Below, one piece after another: positions 1 to 10,003 of a DNA stretch of 64,000 nucleotides. Position 1 is the first letter of the stretch; every line of letters begins with the position of its first letter. The notes under the pieces are model-generated. The model saw only the letters and a program-made list of their open reading frames with translations, made no database searches and was not told where the DNA came from. The stretch lies in the NCBI RefSeq assembly GCF_014773485.1, contig NZ_JACXBP010000007.1, positions 248,001 to 312,000 of the forward strand. The letters run 5' to 3'. The stretch is from Erwinia aphidicola. GTDB lineage: Bacteria; Pseudomonadota; Gammaproteobacteria; Enterobacterales; Enterobacteriaceae. The translations under genes were made by a program, and so were the position numbers.

Positions 1-1202
1 GTCAGCTCAGCGGCAAAGGCGTAAATGATCATGCGCTGCGCTGCGGCTTCGTCGATACCGCGCGAGCGCAGATAGAACATCTGCTCTTCGTCGATACGAC
101 CGATGGTCGCGCCGTGTCCGCACTTCACGTCATCCGCGTAGATTTCCAGCTGCGGTTTGGTGTCCACTTCCGCCAGACGACCTAACAGCAGGTTGTTGTT
201 GCTCATCTGCCCGTCGGTCTTCAGCGCGTACTTCGCCACTTTGATATGACCGTTGAATACGGCACGCGCACGGTCACGCACGATAGTTTTGTGCAGCTGA
301 CGGCTCTGACAATACCCTTTGTTGTGCTCAAGATAGGTACGGCTGTCGCACACTTCTTTATCCAGCGGCAGCATCAGGCTGTTAATCACCAGATCGCTGC
401 CCTCGCCTTCCAGCTTGCTGCTGGTGTTGTGACGGGTCAGACCGGCACCCAACAGGAAGCTGTGGCTCTGCACGCGCACATCACGGCCCAGGGTCAGATC
501 GTTGTGTGAGAAGTGGTAGCTGCTCTGATCTTCAAAGCACAGGTTGTAGTGCGTCAGCGCCGCGTTATTGCCCACGTTGGCGGTAAAACGCGCCCCGGTG
601 AAGTGGGTGCTGGCGTTCAGGCTGAGGTAGTGCTCAATCACCGTCGCTTCAGCCGCTTCATCCAGCTGCAAATGGTGGCGATAGTGCGAAGTGTTCATCT
701 CACCTTGCGCGCTGCCGCTGCTGATATGCAGCAGGTAGAGCGGACGGGCAGCAGCTTTGCCACGCGCCAGATGAATGGTAGTCACCTCTTCAGCCAGGCT
801 CTCGGTCAGATGCAGGAACACTTCAGGCTGGATAGGTGCGTCGAGTTCACGACGCTCAGCAGCCTGAGTCACCTGAATATCAAACAGATCAAACTCGGCA
901 TCACTCAGCTCAGGGGCGAAGCGGCCATCAACAAACACCAGGCGCACGGCATCAATTGCCAGCGCCTGAGCGTCGACCACATCCGCAGTCAGCACGGCGG
1001 GTTTTGGCAGCACGAAGTGGTGGGCCAGCAGTTGATCCAGCGGCGTGTATTTCCAGTTTTCCTGCTTACGCGTTGGCAGGCCTACGCGCAGCAGCTGCTG
1101 CCAGTGCTGTTGTGCCTGCATTGAGCGGTTTTCACCGCGCGTTTCAAACAGGTGATGCCACTGTTGCAGCGCGTTTTCACTCTTCGTCGGTAAGCCAGCC
1201 AT
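1..1202 (-). CDS. sufD: SufD, Fe-S scaffold subunit (C-terminus cut by window edge)
   Basis: SufD pairs with SufB and SufC in the cytosolic SufBC2D scaffold that assembles Fe-S clusters under iron starvation or oxidative stress. The start at 1202 gives MAGLPTKSENALQQWHHLF, close to E. coli SufD. The frame stays open to base 1, so about 400 of roughly 423 residues are visible. The conserved KCGHGATIGRIDEEQ segment near the visible end holds the Cys-X-His that contributes a cluster-assembly residue in the E. coli protein. The start lies inside the end of sufC (26 nt overlap), which implies translational coupling. The partners sufS and sufE would lie beyond the left edge. Confidence 0.95.
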   Translation of the reverse strand, partial: MAGLPTKSENALQQWHHLFETRGENRSMQAQQHWQQLLRVGLPTRKQENWKYTPLDQLLAHHFVLPKPAVLTADVVDAQALAIDAVRLVFVDGRFAPELSDAEFDLFDIQVTQAAERRELDAPIQPEVFLHLTESLAEEVTTIHLARGKAAARPLYLLHISSGSAQGEMNTSHYRHHLQLDEAAEATVIEHYLSLNASTHFTGARFTANVGNNAALTHYNLCFEDQSSYHFSHNDLTLGRDVRVQSHSFLLGAGLTRHNTSSKLEGEGSDLVINSLMLPLDKEVCDSRTYLEHNKGYCQSRQLHKTIVRDRARAVFNGHIKVAKYALKTDGQMSNNNLLLGRLAEVDTKPQLEIYADDVKCGHGATIGRIDEEQMFYLRSRGIDEAAAQRMIIYAFAAEL

Positions 1203-1923
1203 AGCCTTGCTCCTCCAACTGTTTCACCAGTGAGAAATCCCCTGATTTAACGATCTTGCCCTGATACAGCACGTGGACGAAATCGGGCTTGATGTAGTCA
1301 AGAATACGCTGGTAGTGGGTGACGATAATAAATGAGCGCTTGCCGTCGCGCAGGCTGTTGACGCCGTTGGAGACAATTTTCAGAGCATCGATGTCCAGAC
1401 CGGAGTCGGTTTCATCCAGAATGCACAGATCCGGCTCCAGTGCCGCCATCTGCAGAATGTCATTGCGCTTTTTCTCACCGCCGGAGAAGCCCACATTGAC
1501 CGAACGGGTCAACAGATCTTCAGGCATTTTCAGCAGGTGGATTTTCTCTTCGATAAAGTCCTGGAAGTCAAAACGGTCCAGCGCTTCCTGCTCGCGGTAT
1601 TTACGCACCGCGTTTACCGAGGTTTGCAGGAAGAACTGGTTGCTGACGCCTGGAATTTCAACCGGGTACTGGAAGGCCATAAAGATGCCTTCACCGGCGC
1701 GCTCTTCCGGGTCAAGCTCCAGCAGGTCTTTGCCTTTGAACTCGACGGAACCGCCGGTCACTTCATAATCTTCACGTCCTGCCAGCGTGGCAGAAAGCGT
1801 GCTTTTCCCTGAGCCGTTCGGCCCCATGATGGCGTGCACTTCCCCAGGTTTGATTTCAAGATTCAACCCACGCAGGATAGCTTTGTCTTCAACGCTGACC
1901 TGTAAATCTTTGATGCTTAACAT
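1177..1923 (-). CDS. sufC: SufC, ABC-type ATPase of the Suf Fe-S scaffold
   Basis: SufC hydrolyses ATP to drive conformational change in the SufBC2D complex. The 248-residue protein matches the family length. Walker A GPNGSGKST is at about residues 34-42, the signature is FSGGEKKRND, and Walker B is followed by DETDSGLD. The start MLSIKDLQVSVEDK at 1923 was chosen because it matches E. coli SufC; an open frame continues upstream but reads as unrelated sequence. It is 55 nt downstream of sufB and overlaps sufD, so it is part of one leftward operon. Confidence 0.97.
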   Translation of the reverse strand: MLSIKDLQVSVEDKAILRGLNLEIKPGEVHAIMGPNGSGKSTLSATLAGREDYEVTGGSVEFKGKDLLELDPEERAGEGIFMAFQYPVEIPGVSNQFFLQTSVNAVRKYREQEALDRFDFQDFIEEKIHLLKMPEDLLTRSVNVGFSGGEKKRNDILQMAALEPDLCILDETDSGLDIDALKIVSNGVNSLRDGKRSFIIVTHYQRILDYIKPDFVHVLYQGKIVKSGDFSLVKQLEEQGYGWLTDEE

Positions 1924-1978
1924 AAGGTTTCCTTCGCAGTGCTTTCCAGCACTGTTGATAGTTCTTGTGCGCGCAGGG

Positions 1979-3472
1979 TTAGCCCACGCTGTGTTCCAGG
2001 CTGATCGCCAACAGTTTCTGCGCTTCCACCGCAAACTCCAGCGGCAGCTCCGAGAAGACATCCTTGCAGAAGCCGTTAACAATCATCGAAATCGCATCGT
2101 CTTCGCTGATCCCGCGCTGCAGGCAGTAGAACAGCTGGTCTTCGCCGATGCGTGAAGTCGTCGCTTCATGCTCCAGCTGCGCGGTGTTATTGCGCACCTC
2201 CACATAAGGGAAGGTATGGGCTCCGCATTCAGCACCAATCAGCATTGAGTCGCACTGGGTGAAGTTACGGGCGTTGGTCGCCGTCGGCATGATCTTCACC
2301 AGGCCGCGATAGGTATTCTGGCTGGTTCCAGCCGAGATCCCTTTCGAGATGATGGTCGATTTAGTATTTTTACCGATGTGGATCATCTTGGTGCCGGTAT
2401 CCGCCTGCTGGCGGCCGCTGGTCAGCGCCACGGAGAAGAACTCACCGATGGAGTTATCACCGCGCAGGATCACGCTCGGGTATTTCCAGGTAATGGCCGA
2501 ACCGGTTTCCGACTGCGTCCAGGACATTTTGCTGTTTTCGCCTTCACACAGCGCACGCTTGGTCACAAAGTTGAGGATACCGCCTTCAGAATCGCCGCCG
2601 GAGAACCAGTTCTGCACGGTGGAATATTTCACTTCAGCATCTTTATGGATAATGACCTCTACCACTGCGGCATGCAGCTGATAGGTGTCGCGCACCGGTG
2701 CGGAACAGCCTTCGATATAGCTGACATAGCTACCTTCATCGGCAATCAGAATGGTACGTTCGAACTGGCCGGTTTTCGCCGCGTTGATGCGGAAATAGGT
2801 CGACAGTTCCATCGGGCAGCGCACGCCTTTCGGGATATAAACGAAGGTGCCGTCAGAGGCGACCGCCGAGTTCAGCGCGGCAAAGAAGTTGTCATTGGCC
2901 GGAACCACTGTGCCGAGGTACTGCTGCACCAGTTCAGGATGATCGTGAATCGCTTCGCCGAACGAGCAGAAGATAATCCCCTCTTTCGCCAGCTTGTCGC
3001 GGTAGGTGGTAGAGACAGAAACGGAGTCGAAGATGGCATCAACCGCCACTTCCTGCCCTTCACGCACCGGCACACCGAGCTGCTTAAAGGCGTCTTCCAC
3101 TTCCTGCGTCAGATAATTGGGCGCATCACCGGGTGAGGCCTGGGTAGCCCCTGGCTCAGAGGCGCAGCTATCATCGCAGTTGCCGCAGGACGGCGCGGAG
3201 TAATAGCTGTAATCCTGATAATCCAGCTTTTTGTAGTTGGCTTTCAGCCAGTGTGGCTCTTCCATCTCCAGCCAGGCAGCAAATGCCTTCAGGCGGAATT
3301 CCAGCATCCACTCAGGTTCATTACGTTTGGCCGAGATGGCGCGCACCACATCTTCATTGATGCCGTGCTCGAACTCTTCGGTTTGCAGTTGGGTAAAGAA
3401 GCCCTCTTTGTACTTCTGCTGGCCGCCTTCCCAAACCTGTACATCATCAGATGCGTCAGTATTACGAGACAT
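1979..3472 (-). CDS. sufB: SufB, Fe-S scaffold subunit
   Basis: SufB is the scaffold subunit on which the nascent Fe-S cluster is built with SufC and SufD. The 497-residue product is nearly collinear with the 495-residue E. coli protein. The [16 protein letters not shown] cysteine cluster is near residue 100. The FTQCDSML cysteine and the [18 protein letters not shown] segment near the C-terminus, tied to cluster assembly and SufD contact, are retained. I chose ATG 3472 ([10 protein letters not shown]), which matches E. coli, over an in-frame ATG three codons earlier. It starts 5 nt after sufA. Confidence 0.97.
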   Translation of the reverse strand: MSRNTDASDDVQVWEGGQQKYKEGFFTQLQTEEFEHGINEDVVRAISAKRNEPEWMLEFRLKAFAAWLEMEEPHWLKANYKKLDYQDYSYYSAPSCGNCDDSCASEPGATQASPGDAPNYLTQEVEDAFKQLGVPVREGQEVAVDAIFDSVSVSTTYRDKLAKEGIIFCSFGEAIHDHPELVQQYLGTVVPANDNFFAALNSAVASDGTFVYIPKGVRCPMELSTYFRINAAKTGQFERTILIADEGSYVSYIEGCSAPVRDTYQLHAAVVEVIIHKDAEVKYSTVQNWFSGGDSEGGILNFVTKRALCEGENSKMSWTQSETGSAITWKYPSVILRGDNSIGEFFSVALTSGRQQADTGTKMIHIGKNTKSTIISKGISAGTSQNTYRGLVKIMPTATNARNFTQCDSMLIGAECGAHTFPYVEVRNNTAQLEHEATTSRIGEDQLFYCLQRGISEDDAISMIVNGFCKDVFSELPLEFAVEAQKLLAISLEHSVG

Positions 3473-3477
3473 AGTAT

Positions 3478-3852
3478 TCACTCAACGCCAAAGCTCTCAC
3501 CACAGCCGCAGGCGTGTTGAGCTTTAGGGTTATTAAATTTGAAAATCTGGTTCAGGCCTTCGCGCACGAAATCAACTTCCGTGCCGTCGATATAGGGCAT
3601 CGCCTGCAGGGGCACGATCAACGCCGCGCCGTTATGGCTGAACACCAGATCATCCGCCGCTGACTCTTTCACCATATCCATGGTGTAGCCGAAACCGGCA
3701 CAGCCCGAGGTCTTCACACCCAGCTTGAGTCCCTTGATTTCAGGGTCACCGGCAGTCAGGTTAATGATTTGTTTGGCTGCGCTGTCTGTTAGCGTCAGTC
3801 CTTTCCAGATAAAGTCATCTGGAGAAAAAGTGGCAGGATTTGCTGATTGCAT
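3478..3852 (-). CDS. sufA: SufA, A-type Fe-S carrier
   Basis: SufA receives clusters from SufBC2D and passes them to apo-targets. The 124-residue protein has the three A-type cysteine positions: SGCAGFGY near residue 50 and CGCGE near the C-terminus. [18 protein letters not shown] is almost identical to E. coli SufA. A GAGG ribosome site sits about 6 nt before ATG 3852. It is the first gene of the leftward sufABCD operon. Confidence 0.96.
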   Translation of the reverse strand: MQSANPATFSPDDFIWKGLTLTDSAAKQIINLTAGDPEIKGLKLGVKTSGCAGFGYTMDMVKESAADDLVFSHNGAALIVPLQAMPYIDGTEVDFVREGLNQIFKFNNPKAQHACGCGESFGVE

Positions 3853-4206
3853 AATTTACCTCGCGATACGATAGCCCTTCGGGCTAGTGCCCCTATGTTA
3901 GTGATAACCTGAATCACTTCAACCTCTTGTTTTGCAGGGATAAAGGCCAAAGATGCTTTTTAGAGGCTGTTTTATAAGTTTAGACCCTGAAAAACAGAAT
4001 GCGATCTGCCTCACGAGCCGAACCCTGCGAAAGATAAGCGATTGAAAATAAGATGTTTATATTTTGTTATCACCTGTTAGTTCTTAATAAGAACTATTTT
4101 AACCCTTTTGAACGCCCCGCTTATCGTTATCACCGATTTTTCTGAGAGGCGGCATTAATCGATAAAAATTCGCTCACAGTGATTGAATAATGTCGCAGTT
4201 ATAATA
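3853..4206. promoter_or_regulatory. suf operon control region and divergent spacer
   Basis: About 390 bases separate sufA from the divergent gene at 4243. A short stem tagccc-ttc-gggcta (3872-3886) lies in the expected sufA leader, 20 nt before the start codon. The segment around 3903-3940 (gataacctgaatcacttc and a following T/G-rich stretch) is where suf promoters carry IscR and OxyR sites in E. coli. I see no site good enough to name. The rest (3950-4190) is A/T-rich with no open frame. Confidence 0.4.
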
Positions 4207-4221
4207 TGATAATGATTATCA
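4200..4221 (+). promoter_or_regulatory. Fur box overlapping a promoter
   Basis: TGATAAT-G-ATTATCA (4207-4221) is a perfect 7-1-7 inverted repeat identical to the core of the Fur consensus. A perfect TATAAT -10 hexamer (4200-4205) abuts it, so bound Fur would cover the transcription start of the gene at 4243. The same 15-base core recurs at 15079-15093 before hmuS. Confidence 0.85.
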
Positions 4222-4242
4222 TTAGCGCGACTGGAACCAGCA

Positions 4243-4647
4243 ATGAATCTGTCGATGAGTGCATGGCTGCAACATAAAATTGATCAGTACAAATTTTCCG
4301 TACGTGATATCACCGTCGATTTCTACATGGCGCAGGCTAAATTAAACCGCCCGGAGTGCACCATAGAACAGCTGCGCAAGTTCAACGATACCTGTCTGGA
4401 CATGGCCGAACTCTGTCAACTTAACGGCGACGATCAAAGTTATCTGCACGCAATGGGCAAACTTCATCAACGGCTGGTTATTGAACTAAGCGACACGACA
4501 CGCGAACGGCTCTATCGGATGCAGGCCTGGCAGCTGGCGCGTCACTCCCTGAGCCGCTTGTGTCATCAGCTGGCGCTGAACGGCGAATGGGATAAAGCTA
4601 CCCTGCTGCAAAGCGAATTCGTCAAGCACGCTTCATGGATTATGTGA
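4243..4647 (+). CDS. Unrecognised 134-residue protein, predicted Fur-repressed
   Basis: I do not recognise this gene. It encodes a 134-residue soluble, probably mostly helical protein with no signal peptide or membrane segment. It has Cys at about residues 39, 50, 57 and 105, is rich in Gln, Leu and charged residues, and has no motif I can name. The start ATG 4243 lies 21 nt after a Fur box with a TATAAT -10; ribosome binding is weak. A second ATG four codons in is possible. It diverges from sufA and ends at a bidirectional terminator shared with menI. The promoter suggests a role under iron limitation; nothing in the protein says which. Confidence 0.8.
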   Translation: MNLSMSAWLQHKIDQYKFSVRDITVDFYMAQAKLNRPECTIEQLRKFNDTCLDMAELCQLNGDDQSYLHAMGKLHQRLVIELSDTTRERLYRMQAWQLARHSLSRLCHQLALNGEWDKATLLQSEFVKHASWIM

Positions 4648-4682
4648 TTCTGTAGACCAGTATACCGTGTGCAGGCGATAGG

Positions 4683-4706
4683 AAAAACCCCGCAAAAAGC
4701 GGGGTT
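4683..4706. terminator. Bidirectional terminator between the 4243 gene and menI
   Basis: AAAACCCCGC-AAAAA-GCGGGGTT forms an 8-bp GC-rich stem with A-rich and T-containing flanks, serving the two convergent genes. The menI stop codon overlaps its end. Confidence 0.8.
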
Positions 4707-5124
4707 ATGGCGTGATTACTGCCGTGGTTAAGCGAGAAGTACAGCATAATCTGTCGCTAACGTCGAAAATCTCGATTTGCCAGACCTGATGGCGGCGACC
4801 AATATGCACCGCTCGACAAATTCCGCGCACCTCACCGTCACGTGCGGAGCGCAGGTGGTTAGCGTTGACTTCCAGGCCAACCACCTGCTGCTCACCTTCA
4901 GTACACAGATAGCCCGCCATTGAGCCTAGCGTCTCCGCCAGCACCACCGAAGCACCGCCATGCAACAGCCCGAACGGCTGACGGGTTCGACTATCCACCG
5001 GCATCAGCGCCTCGATACTCTCTTCATTCAGCGCGGTGAAACGGATGCCGATATGCGCCACCATCGTTCCCTGGCTGCGCTGATTAAGCTGCTCAAGCGT
5101 GGCTGCGCGTTTCCAGATAGCCAT
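4705..5124 (-). CDS. menI: MenI (YdiI), 1,4-dihydroxy-2-naphthoyl-CoA thioesterase
   Basis: A hotdog-fold thioesterase that hydrolyses DHNA-CoA in menaquinone synthesis. The 139-residue product aligns end to end with E. coli YdiI (MxIWKRxxTLEQLN at the start). The catalytic region [15 protein letters not shown] carries the glutamate of this hotdog class, and [12 protein letters not shown] is conserved. Its ATG overlaps the ydiJ stop by one base (TGATG), so the two genes are translationally coupled in one leftward unit. Confidence 0.93.
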   Translation of the reverse strand: MAIWKRAATLEQLNQRSQGTMVAHIGIRFTALNEESIEALMPVDSRTRQPFGLLHGGASVVLAETLGSMAGYLCTEGEQQVVGLEVNANHLRSARDGEVRGICRAVHIGRRHQVWQIEIFDVSDRLCCTSRLTTAVITP

Positions 5125-8100
5125 CAGATAATCTCCAGTAAAGCCTGCAGAGGGTGGCGCACACCGCTACCTTCAATGCGCTTAACCTGGCTGCGGCACG
5201 AGTAGCCGGTCGCCAGACAGCGCTGGCGCGGCAGTTTTTGCATCGCCTGCTGCCAGGATAGCTCATAAATCCCCAGCGAGTTCTGCAGATTTTTCGATTC
5301 GTGGCCGTAGGTTCCGGCCATACCGCAGCAGCCGACGCTGACATTTTCCAGCCGGGCACCAAAGCGGGCGAAGATGTTTTCCCACTGCTTTACCGATCCC
5401 GGCAAGGCGGTCACTTCGGTGCAGTGGCCAAACAGATACCACACTTCACCCTGCGCCGCTTGCACCGTGCTGTTCACTTCAGGCAGCGCGTTATGTAGCC
5501 ACTCATGCACCAGCTGAACCTGGAACTCGCCGCGCTTATCGCCCAGCACCTGGTGGTACTCATCGCGATAGCACAGCACCAGCGCCGGATCGACACCCAC
5601 CATTGGCAACTCAAGGCGTGCCACCCGATTCAGGAAGTCTGCGGTTTTCTCTGCGGTGCGCGCAAACTGCTGCAGGAAGCCTTTGATATGCTGCGCTTTA
5701 CCGTTGGGTGAAAACGGCAGCACCACGGCGCGGTAGCCGAGCTTTTCAATCAGCTGGACAAAATCAGCCACCAGCTGCGCTTCGTAGTAGCTGGTAAAGG
5801 GATCCTGTACCACCAGTACCTGCTTGGCGCGCTGCGCCGGGCTCATCTGCTCCAGGCTTTCCAGCGTGGTGCTCAGCGCACGGTGCCCGGCCAGCTGCTG
5901 CTTGAGCGTCGGCGAAGAGAGCAGCGGAAGATCGACCATACCGATATGACGCTTGCTCAGCGATTTCACCCACGGCTGACGCAGGAAGAAGTTAAAGGTT
6001 TTAGGCGCTTTCGCCATCAGCGGCGCATAGCTTTCTACCGTGGCCACCAGATAGTCACTGGCCGGGCGCAGGTAGCGAGTGTGGTAGAGCTGCAGAAAGC
6101 GCGAGCGGAAGCCCGGCACGTCGATTTTAATCGGGCACTGAGTCGAGCAGGCTTTACACGCCAGGCAGCCTGACATCGCCTCTTTCACCTCGTGCGAAAA
6201 GTCATACTGCCCGCGTTTTGCCTGCCAGCTATTGCGCGTGCGCTGGATCATCCCGCGCAGGCTGACGCCCTGCTCCGGCAGCTGTTTCTCCAGCAGCAGC
6301 GGATCCACACCCTGCTCCGCCAGCAGGCGCAGCCATTCACGCGTCAGCGTCGCGCGCCCCTTCGGCGAGTGCATACGGTTGGCGGTGATCTTCATCGACG
6401 GGCACATCGGGCTTTTCACATCGAAGTTAAAGCAGAGTCCGTTGCCATTACACTCCATCGCGCCGCGCCAGTCGCTGCGCACGTTAATCGGGATCTGGCG
6501 ATCGTAAGTACCCCGCTTCACGGCATCGACCTTCAGCATTGGATCATCCACCCCCAGCGGCGCACAGATTTTACCCGGATTGAGACGATTAGCGGGATCG
6601 AACGCCGCTTTAATACGGCGCAGCTCTTCATACAGCTGCGGGCCGAAGAAGGAGGGGCTGTACTCCGCACGGAAGCCTTTCCCATGCTCCCCCCACAGCA
6701 GGCCGCCATAGCGAGCCGTCAACGCCACCACTTCGTCGGAGATCTGCTTCATCAGCATCTCCTGCTGCGGGTCACACATATCCAGCGCCGGGCGCACGTG
6801 CAGCACCCCGGCATCGACATGGCCAAACATGCCATAGCTGAGATTGTGCCCATCGAGCAGCGCCCGGAACTCCACAATATAGTCCGCCAGGTTGTGCGGC
6901 GGCACGCAGGTATCTTCAACAAACGGGATTGGCTTGGCGCGGCCTTTGGCGTTACCCAATAGCCCGACCGCCTTTTTACGCATGCCGTAGATGCGCTCAA
7001 TGCCGGAGATGTCATCACACAGCTGATAGCCAATCACGCCGCCCTCACGCGTCGCCATCAGCGTATCAAGCCGGGCGCACAGCGCCTCAACCTGGCCATC
7101 AATCAGCGGCTTATCATTCCCTGCGAACTCGACCATATTCAGTCCGAGCATCTCTTTATCCGGGACGTCGGTAATCAATTCGCTAACCGAGTGCCAGACG
7201 ATATCTTCACGCGCCAGATTCAGGACTTTCGAGTCGACGGTTTCTACCGACAGCGCTTTCGCTTCCACCATAAAGGGGGCATTGCGCAGCGCGGAGTCGA
7301 AGGAGTCATACTTAATATTGACCAGCCGCCGCACTTTCGGGATCGGGGTAATATCGAGCTTCGCTTCGGTAATAAAGGCCAGCGTCCCTTCCGCACCGCA
7401 CAGAATGCGCGTCAGATCGATGTTTTGCAGATCGTCGCTCAGCACGTGGCGCAGATCGTAACCCGTCAGGAAGCGATTCAGTTTGGGAAATTTATCGATA
7501 ATCAGCTGGCGCTGCTGACGGCAGCGATCCAGCACCACGCGGTAAATATTACCCTCGGCACCCGGCTGCTGCGCCAGCACTTCAGCCTCGCTCACCGGCA
7601 TCGTGCGGGTGTCCAGCACCTCACCGCCCAGCAGCACGGCTTTCAGCCCCAGCACATGGTCTGAGGTTTTACCGTAAACCAGCGAACCTTGCCCGGAGGC
7701 ATCGGTGTTAATCATACCGCCCAGCGTGGCGCGGTTGCTGGTCGACAGCTCAGGGGAGAAGAAATAGCCAAACGGTTTAAGGTAGGCATTGAGCTGGTCT
7801 TTTACCACGCCAGCTTCAACTCTTACCCAACCCTGTTCGACATTGATCTCGAGAATATTCTTCATATGCCGCGACATGTCGACCACGATACCCTGATTTA
7901 ACGACTGTCCGTTGGTGCCAGTGCCGCCACCGCGCGGGGTAAAGCTCAGGGTACGGTATTTCTCATCAGCTGCCAGGCGGGCAATCAAGGCCACATCGGC
8001 GCTGGAGCGGGGAAAGAGGACAGCATCAGGCAGCAGCTGATAGATGCTGTTGTCGGTGGACATAATCAGCCGATCGGCATAGCTGGTGGCCGTATCGCCG

Positions 8101-8183
8101 GTAAATCCGTGCTGCTTTAACGCATCCAAAAAATTCAGCACCGGTTGAACGAGGCCGGGTGCCTGGGAAATCTGTGGGATCAT
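5124..8183 (-). CDS. ydiJ: YdiJ, FAD/Fe-S oxidoreductase, likely D-2-hydroxyglutarate dehydrogenase
   Basis: A 1019-residue flavin and Fe-S oxidoreductase. An FAD-binding type-4 domain covers roughly residues 45-260 ([17 protein letters not shown]). An FAD-linked oxidase C-terminal domain runs to about 550. A ferredoxin-like part has [12 protein letters not shown] near 665, and a C-terminal Cys-rich region has [14 protein letters not shown]. coli YdiJ is described as a D-2-hydroxyglutarate dehydrogenase, a role consistent with this architecture. The start [10 protein letters not shown] at 8183 matches E. coli; the frame is open 23 codons further upstream. It lies upstream of and is coupled to menI. 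Confidence 0.93.
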   Translation of the reverse strand: MIPQISQAPGLVQPVLNFLDALKQHGFTGDTATSYADRLIMSTDNSIYQLLPDAVLFPRSSADVALIARLAADEKYRTLSFTPRGGGTGTNGQSLNQGIVVDMSRHMKNILEINVEQGWVRVEAGVVKDQLNAYLKPFGYFFSPELSTSNRATLGGMINTDASGQGSLVYGKTSDHVLGLKAVLLGGEVLDTRTMPVSEAEVLAQQPGAEGNIYRVVLDRCRQQRQLIIDKFPKLNRFLTGYDLRHVLSDDLQNIDLTRILCGAEGTLAFITEAKLDITPIPKVRRLVNIKYDSFDSALRNAPFMVEAKALSVETVDSKVLNLAREDIVWHSVSELITDVPDKEMLGLNMVEFAGNDKPLIDGQVEALCARLDTLMATREGGVIGYQLCDDISGIERIYGMRKKAVGLLGNAKGRAKPIPFVEDTCVPPHNLADYIVEFRALLDGHNLSYGMFGHVDAGVLHVRPALDMCDPQQEMLMKQISDEVVALTARYGGLLWGEHGKGFRAEYSPSFFGPQLYEELRRIKAAFDPANRLNPGKICAPLGVDDPMLKVDAVKRGTYDRQIPINVRSDWRGAMECNGNGLCFNFDVKSPMCPSMKITANRMHSPKGRATLTREWLRLLAEQGVDPLLLEKQLPEQGVSLRGMIQRTRNSWQAKRGQYDFSHEVKEAMSGCLACKACSTQCPIKIDVPGFRSRFLQLYHTRYLRPASDYLVATVESYAPLMAKAPKTFNFFLRQPWVKSLSKRHIGMVDLPLLSSPTLKQQLAGHRALSTTLESLEQMSPAQRAKQVLVVQDPFTSYYEAQLVADFVQLIEKLGYRAVVLPFSPNGKAQHIKGFLQQFARTAEKTADFLNRVARLELPMVGVDPALVLCYRDEYHQVLGDKRGEFQVQLVHEWLHNALPEVNSTVQAAQGEVWYLFGHCTEVTALPGSVKQWENIFARFGARLENVSVGCCGMAGTYGHESKNLQNSLGIYELSWQQAMQKLPRQRCLATGYSCRSQVKRIEGSGVRHPLQALLEII

Positions 8184-8433
8184 TATCGGGTGACCAAAAA
8201 GTTGTGTGAATCGTTTGCGTTGCTCAAATGGCGCAGTTATCCGTTTTATCACATTTTTTTATCACCTGCCGTTATTTCAAAAAATGAGGCAAAAGAATAA
8301 CCTGTTGTCTCTGTCACAAAATCATTTAATACATCATGCTTAAGCAGTCAGGCTCAGCGTAACCGCTTTGCTGGCACTGATTTTAGAGAGATATCGCATC
8401 ATTGTTCTTTTTACTTGAGGTCACTTTTCGTCA

Positions 8434-9558
8434 ATGAAAAACGCGCAAACAGGCTGGGATTTACCGCAGATCATTTTCTCGTTGCTGTTTATCAGCATCA
8501 TGATCGTCGCGTGCTTTTGGGTCGTACAGCCATTTATTCTCGGCTTTGCCTGGGCCAGCATGGTGGTGATCGCCACCTGGCCCCTGATGATCAAAATTCA
8601 GGGCCTGCTGTGGGGCCGCCGCGCGCTGGCCGTGTTAGCCATGACCATTCTGCTTATCCTGGTGTTTATTATTCCCATCGCCATGTTGGTTAACAGCCTG
8701 GTAGAGAACGGCGGCCCCCTGCTGGCGTGGCTGACCTCCGGCAAGCTGCAAATGCCCGATTTACACTGGCTGCGTGAGATCCCACTGGTCGGCAGAAAGC
8801 TCTATTCCGCCTGGCACAAGCTGGTGGCCGGTGGCGGCAGCGCCATTATCACTCAGGTTCAGCCTTATATTGGCCGCACTACCGGCTTTTTCTTTGCCCA
8901 GGCCGGGCATTTTGGTCGCTTTATGCTGCACATCGGTCTGATGCTGCTGTTTAGCGTGCTGCTTTACTGGCGTGGTGAACAGGTCGGTCACGGCATTCGC
9001 CACTTCGCTTTCCGCCTGGCGTCACGTCGCGGCGATGCAGCGGTGCTGCTGGCCGGTCAGGCGATCCGCGCCGTCGCGCTCGGTGTGGTGGTGACCGCGC
9101 TGGTGCAGGGCGTGCTGGGCGGCATTGGGCTGGCGATCTCCGGAATTCCTTATGCGGCCATTTTGACGGTACTGATGATTCTCTCCTGCCTGGTACAGCT
9201 CGGTCCCTTGATTGTGCTGGTCCCGGCGATCGTCTGGCTTTACTGGAGTGGCGATACCACCTGGGGCACCGTGCTGCTGATCTGGAGCTGCGTGGTAGGA
9301 ACACTGGACAATGTTCTGCGCCCGATGCTGATCCGCATGGGGGCCGATTTGCCGATGATCCTGATACTCTCGGGGGTTATTGGCGGGCTGGTGGCGTTTG
9401 GCATGATAGGATTATTCATCGGGCCAGTGGTGCTGGCGGTCTCATACCGCCTGGTATCCGTCTGGGTGCATGAGTCGCCCCCTCCAGAAGAGGATGCGCT
9501 GGCCGTGGTGGAAGAGCTGGCCGAAATAGAAGCCGAAACGCACCAGCCAAAACCATAA
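8434..9558 (+). CDS. ydiK: YdiK, AI-2E-family membrane transporter
   Basis: A 374-residue inner-membrane protein of the AI-2E/TqsA-PerM family. Hydrophobic helices are near residues 15-50, 65-90, 155-175 and a C-terminal group at 205-340. The family signature region LIRMGADLPMILILSGVIGGLVAFGMIGLFIGP is near residue 300. It matches E. coli YdiK throughout; the substrate is unknown. It diverges from ydiJ (250-bp gap, nothing else seen) and rprA follows, as in E. coli. Confidence 0.9.
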   Translation: MKNAQTGWDLPQIIFSLLFISIMIVACFWVVQPFILGFAWASMVVIATWPLMIKIQGLLWGRRALAVLAMTILLILVFIIPIAMLVNSLVENGGPLLAWLTSGKLQMPDLHWLREIPLVGRKLYSAWHKLVAGGGSAIITQVQPYIGRTTGFFFAQAGHFGRFMLHIGLMLLFSVLLYWRGEQVGHGIRHFAFRLASRRGDAAVLLAGQAIRAVALGVVVTALVQGVLGGIGLAISGIPYAAILTVLMILSCLVQLGPLIVLVPAIVWLYWSGDTTWGTVLLIWSCVVGTLDNVLRPMLIRMGADLPMILILSGVIGGLVAFGMIGLFIGPVVLAVSYRLVSVWVHESPPPEEDALAVVEELAEIEAETHQPKP

Positions 9559-9775
9559 TTTTGTCAATTCTGCGGTCGGTAGTCCCGGCCGCAATCATTA
9601 GCCATCAGAATACTTACCCGCCGTGAATTAAGAATTCCATTAACGATATTTATCTCTAAACCCCCTTTTTTAGCCTTTTCAACATGACTTAACCTATATT
9701 GCTCATATTTTACCCATCTTTTTCAGCACTGTGGTGGGCAATCCGAGTTAAAAGATTATCACTTTTAAACTAATA

Positions 9776-9816
9776 AGAGGATTCTTAAAGACTCCAGGAA
9801 CGCGGTTGCATAGTAT
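9776..9816 (+). promoter_or_regulatory. Probable rprA promoter with RcsB-like site
   Basis: GAGGATTCTTAAAG at 9776-9789 matches about 10 of 14 positions of the RcsB site consensus known for rprA and osmC. TAGTAT at 9811-9816 is a suitable -10 placing the start near 9822. In E. coli the Rcs phosphorelay activates rprA from a site just upstream of -35. The assignment is by similarity and position. Confidence 0.5.
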
Positions 9817-9821
9817 GGATA

Positions 9822-9931
9822 ACAAGTTTGAGATCAACCCACTGATTTTTAAACAAAGCATTTCCCCCTGAGTGAAGTACAGAATTGCTGTGTGTAGTCT
9901 TTGCCCATCCCCTGTGATGGGCTTTTTTTTT
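9822..9931 (+). ncRNA. rprA: RprA small regulatory RNA
   Basis: RprA is an Hfq-dependent sRNA that activates rpoS translation and represses csgD in E. coli. The 3' two thirds is nearly identical to E. coli RprA: a CCCTGAGTGAA block, then GAATTGCTGTGTGTAGTC, and a terminator stem gcccatc/gatgggc (9903-9921) followed by ten Ts. The 5' part differs in sequence but keeps a hairpin (gtttgagatca pairing with tgatttttaaac, about 9825-9854), mirroring the E. coli 5' stem. It sits directly after ydiK as in E. coli. The 5' end is estimated. Confidence 0.88.
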
Positions 9932-10003
9932 GGCTAAAATTTGCGATAAAAAAAGGCTAACCAGAGAGTGGTCAGCCGGAGGGTGTTCGCACAACTTATG
10001 TCG

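Noticed and set aside
2161..2230. Possible loss of an essential SufB cysteine (VEVRNN where E. coli has VECRNN)
   Set aside because: By counting back from the C-terminus, the assembly-critical Cys appears to be the one in FTQCDSML, which is present; the changed position is a different residue.
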